Source: Phaeobacter gallaeciensis
GTDB taxonomy: Bacteria; Pseudomonadota; Alphaproteobacteria; Rhodobacterales; Rhodobacteraceae
Reading direction: 5' to 3'
Assembly: GCF_001678945.1 (NCBI RefSeq)
Contig: NZ_CP015124.1
Span: 682,001 to 746,000 of the forward strand
Length of the DNA stretch: 64,000 nt
Shown: positions 61,817 to 64,000 of the stretch, piece after piece
Numbering within the stretch: the stretch's first letter is position 1
How the letters are laid out: every line of letters begins with the position of its first letter
The notes under the pieces: generated by a model
Seen by the model: the letters and a program-made list of their open reading frames with translations, nothing else
The model's database searches: none
Told to the model about the DNA's origin: nothing
Position numbers and translations under genes: made by a program

Positions 61817-63943
61817 TCAGCTGCGCGCCTCGCGGATCAGTTTCAGGATATCCTGCGCCGCCTCGGGGATATTGGTACCGGGGCCGAAGATCGCCTTGAC
61901 GCCATTGTCATAGAGGAACTGATAGTCCTGCTGCGGAATAACACCGCCGCAGATCACGATGATATCCTCTGCGCCTTGCTCTTTCAGCGCCTGAACCAGC
62001 TGCGGCGCCAGCGTCTTGTGACCTGCGGCCTGGCTGGAGATCCCGACCACATGCACATCGTTGTCGATAGCATCCTGTGCGGCCTCATCCGGGGTCTGGA
62101 ACAGCGGGCCTACGTCGACATCAAAACCGATATCAGCAAAGGCGGTCGCGATCACCTTGGCGCCGCGGTCGTGACCGTCCTGCCCCATTTTCACCACCAG
62201 AAGACGCGGGCGGCGTCCTTCATCTGCAGCGAATTCATCGATCGATTTCTGGATCGCAGCAAAACCTTCGTCGCCTTCGTACGCGGCGCCATACACACCG
62301 GCCAGGGTTTTCACCTCGGCGCTGTGACGGCCGAATTCCTTTTCCATCGCCATGCTGATCTCTCCGACCGAAGCCCGGGCGCGGGCAGCTTCGACTGCGG
62401 CGGCCAGAAGGTTGCCACCTTCCTTGGCCACGCGGGTGACTTCATCCAAGGCAGCCGTGCAGGCCGCATCGTCGCGGGTGGCGCGGATCTTTTCCAGCCG
62501 CGCGATCTGGCTTTCGCGGACCTTGACGTTATCCACGTCCAGAATGTCGATCGGGTCTTCTTTTTCCTTGCGGTACTTGTTGACGCCGACGATCACCTCT
62601 TCGCCGCGGTCGATCATCGCCTGGCGACGGGCAGCGCTTTCTTCGATGCGCAGCTTGGGCATGCCAGAGGCGACCGCCTTGGTCATGCCGCCCATTTCCT
62701 CGACCTCTTCCATCAGGGCCCAGGCCTTGTCGATCAGCTCATTCGTCAGGCTTTCCACGTAGTAGGAACCGGCCAGCGGGTCGACCACATTGGTGACGCC
62801 GGTTTCTTCCTGCAGCACCAGCTGGGTGTTGCGCGCAATGCGGGCCGAGAAATCCGTCGGCAGGGCAATCGCTTCGTCCAGCGCGTTGGTGTGCAGTGAC
62901 TGGGTGCCGCCGAGGACAGCCGACATCGCTTCATAGGCGGTGCGGATCACGTTGTTATAGGGATCCTGCTCTTGCAAGCTGACGCCCGAGGTCTGGCAGT
63001 GGGTGCGCAGCATCTTGGAACGATCATTCTTGGCGCCAAAGTCGGTCATCACCCGGTGCCACAGGGTACGTGCGGCCCGGAGTTTAGAGATCTCCATAAA
63101 GAAGTTCATGCCAATGGCAAAGAAGAACGACAGACGGCCCGCGAACTTGTCCACGTCCATGCCGGCCTCGATCGCCGCGCGCACGTATTCGCGCCCATCG
63201 GCCAGCGTATAGGCGAGTTCCTGCACCAGGTTCGCGCCGGCTTCCTGCATGTGGTAGCCGGAGATCGAGATGGAGTTGAATTTCGGCATCTCGTTCGACG
63301 TATATTCGATGATGTCCGAAATGATCCGCATCGAGGGTTCGGGCGGATAAATATAGGTGTTGCGCACCATGAACTCTTTCAGAATGTCGTTCTGAATGGT
63401 GCCCGCCAGCAGGCTCTTGTCGTGGCCCTGCTCTTCACCTGCGACGATGAAGTTCGCCAGGATCGGGATCACCGCGCCGTTCATGGTCATTGACACCGAG
63501 ACCTTGTCGAGCGGGATACCGTCAAAGAGGATTTTCATGTCCTCGACACTGTCGATGGCAACGCCGGCCTTGCCGACATCGCCCACCACGCGGGGGTGGT
63601 CGCTGTCATAACCGCGGTGGGTGGCCAGGTCGAAGGCAACCGAAACGCCCTGCTGACCGGCGGCCAGGTTGCGGCGGTAGAATGCGTTACTTTCTTCGGC
63701 GGTGGAGAATCCGGCGTATTGCCGAATGGTCCAGGGGCGGCCCGCATACATGGTCGCCTTCACGCCGCGCGTGAACGGGCCGAACCCTGGAAGCGTGCCC
63801 ATATGGGGCAGCGCCTTGGTGTCTTCCTCGGTGTAAAGCGGCTTGACGTCGATCCCTTCGAGCGTCTGCCAGGTCAGGTCCTCAAGCGGGCGGCCACGCA
63901 GCTCTTTTTCAGCCAGAGCCCGCCAATCGTCTGTCTTCGTCAT
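61817..63943 (-). CDS. scpA: Methylmalonyl-CoA mutase
   Basis: 708 residues, normal for the large or single-chain B12-dependent mutase. The N-terminal TIM barrel has the substrate region ([22 protein letters not shown] reduced to [11 protein letters not shown]) and [12 protein letters not shown]. The C-terminal cobalamin domain has the DxHxxG motif [11 protein letters not shown], with His as the lower cobalt ligand, and later GGVIPQQDY. It interconverts methylmalonyl- and succinyl-CoA, the last step of propionyl-CoA and ethylmalonyl-CoA pathways, and fits the PHA genes at 9-14 kb. GAGGAAG lies before ATG 63943. Confidence 0.97.
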   Translation of the reverse strand: MTKTDDWRALAEKELRGRPLEDLTWQTLEGIDVKPLYTEEDTKALPHMGTLPGFGPFTRGVKATMYAGRPWTIRQYAGFSTAEESNAFYRRNLAAGQQGVSVAFDLATHRGYDSDHPRVVGDVGKAGVAIDSVEDMKILFDGIPLDKVSVSMTMNGAVIPILANFIVAGEEQGHDKSLLAGTIQNDILKEFMVRNTYIYPPEPSMRIISDIIEYTSNEMPKFNSISISGYHMQEAGANLVQELAYTLADGREYVRAAIEAGMDVDKFAGRLSFFFAIGMNFFMEISKLRAARTLWHRVMTDFGAKNDRSKMLRTHCQTSGVSLQEQDPYNNVIRTAYEAMSAVLGGTQSLHTNALDEAIALPTDFSARIARNTQLVLQEETGVTNVVDPLAGSYYVESLTNELIDKAWALMEEVEEMGGMTKAVASGMPKLRIEESAARRQAMIDRGEEVIVGVNKYRKEKEDPIDILDVDNVKVRESQIARLEKIRATRDDAACTAALDEVTRVAKEGGNLLAAAVEAARARASVGEISMAMEKEFGRHSAEVKTLAGVYGAAYEGDEGFAAIQKSIDEFAADEGRRPRLLVVKMGQDGHDRGAKVIATAFADIGFDVDVGPLFQTPDEAAQDAIDNDVHVVGISSQAAGHKTLAPQLVQALKEQGAEDIIVICGGVIPQQDYQFLYDNGVKAIFGPGTNIPEAAQDILKLIREARS

Positions 63944-64000
63944 GGGGTCTTCCTCTCGTCAAGTCGGTACGGAGCGGGTTTTGTCCCGCCACCTGTTTTT

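Overview
The window looks like chromosome from a marine alphaproteobacterium of the Rhodobacteraceae, roseobacter group (Phaeobacter/Ruegeria/Leisingera-like). This rests on high-GC coding, a full polyhydroxyalkanoate (PHA) set with PhaR, a short alphaproteobacterial ProS, an LdtR-type MarR regulator, an Hda/Ppx pair, and B12-dependent methylmalonyl-CoA mutase. I saw no rRNA, tRNA or CRISPR array. Most of the window is ordinary core chromosome with accessory islets.

Region by region. 0-7 kb: end of an amino-acid-type ABC importer (binding protein, two permeases), then a gamma-glutamylation cluster: two glutamine-synthetase-like ligases, a class I amidotransferase and an FAD amine oxidase. A shared AAATTTGATCAAATTT-type palindrome lies in front of two of these genes. 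7-15 kb: a DegT-family aminotransferase, then phaR, phaP, phaC and phaZ, with PhaR-box-like CTGC-N3-GCAG sites before phaR, phaP and phaC/phaZ, and a SoxR-box-driven NAD(P)-binding protein. 15-17 kb: a complete IS3-family element with AAC target duplication and a T-TTT-TTA frameshift signal. 17-20 kb: a VOC protein, two alpha/beta hydrolases and a Tag-like glycosylase. 20-25 kb: thrS, then a bufferin operon (DUF2282 precursor peptide, MNIO/DUF692 enzyme, DUF2063 partner, DoxX). 25-30 kb: ArsC-like protein, cold-shock protein, thyA-folA, and a surface-lipoprotein/Slam (type XI secretion) pair. 30-42 kb: gloA, ldtR, sdhE, an XRE regulator, aspartate aminotransferase, a MATE pump, a secreted hydrolase, DUF1007-NicO metal genes, ppk2, a frameshifted epoxide-hydrolase-like pseudogene, an AhpD-like protein and a PLP decarboxylase. 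42-46 kb: parE with an AT-rich DUF4238 gene overlapping its stop, then a 165-bp tandem repeat. 46-53 kb: thioesterase, zincin-like lipoprotein, cytochrome c, lolDC, a spondin-RTX secreted protein and proS. 53-64 kb: FAD oxidoreductase, AI-2E-family permease, hda, ppx, exonuclease-phosphatase, djlA, two VOC proteins (one with a second SoxR box) and methylmalonyl-CoA mutase.

Three modules are most worth following. The first is the bufferin operon, a copper-linked modified peptide (RiPP) system with a CsoR-like palindrome at its promoter. The second is the lipoprotein/Slam pair. The third is the gamma-glutamyl cluster with its repeated operator. Residue numbers were counted by hand from translations. 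Family assignments come from motif recognition, not from database searches.
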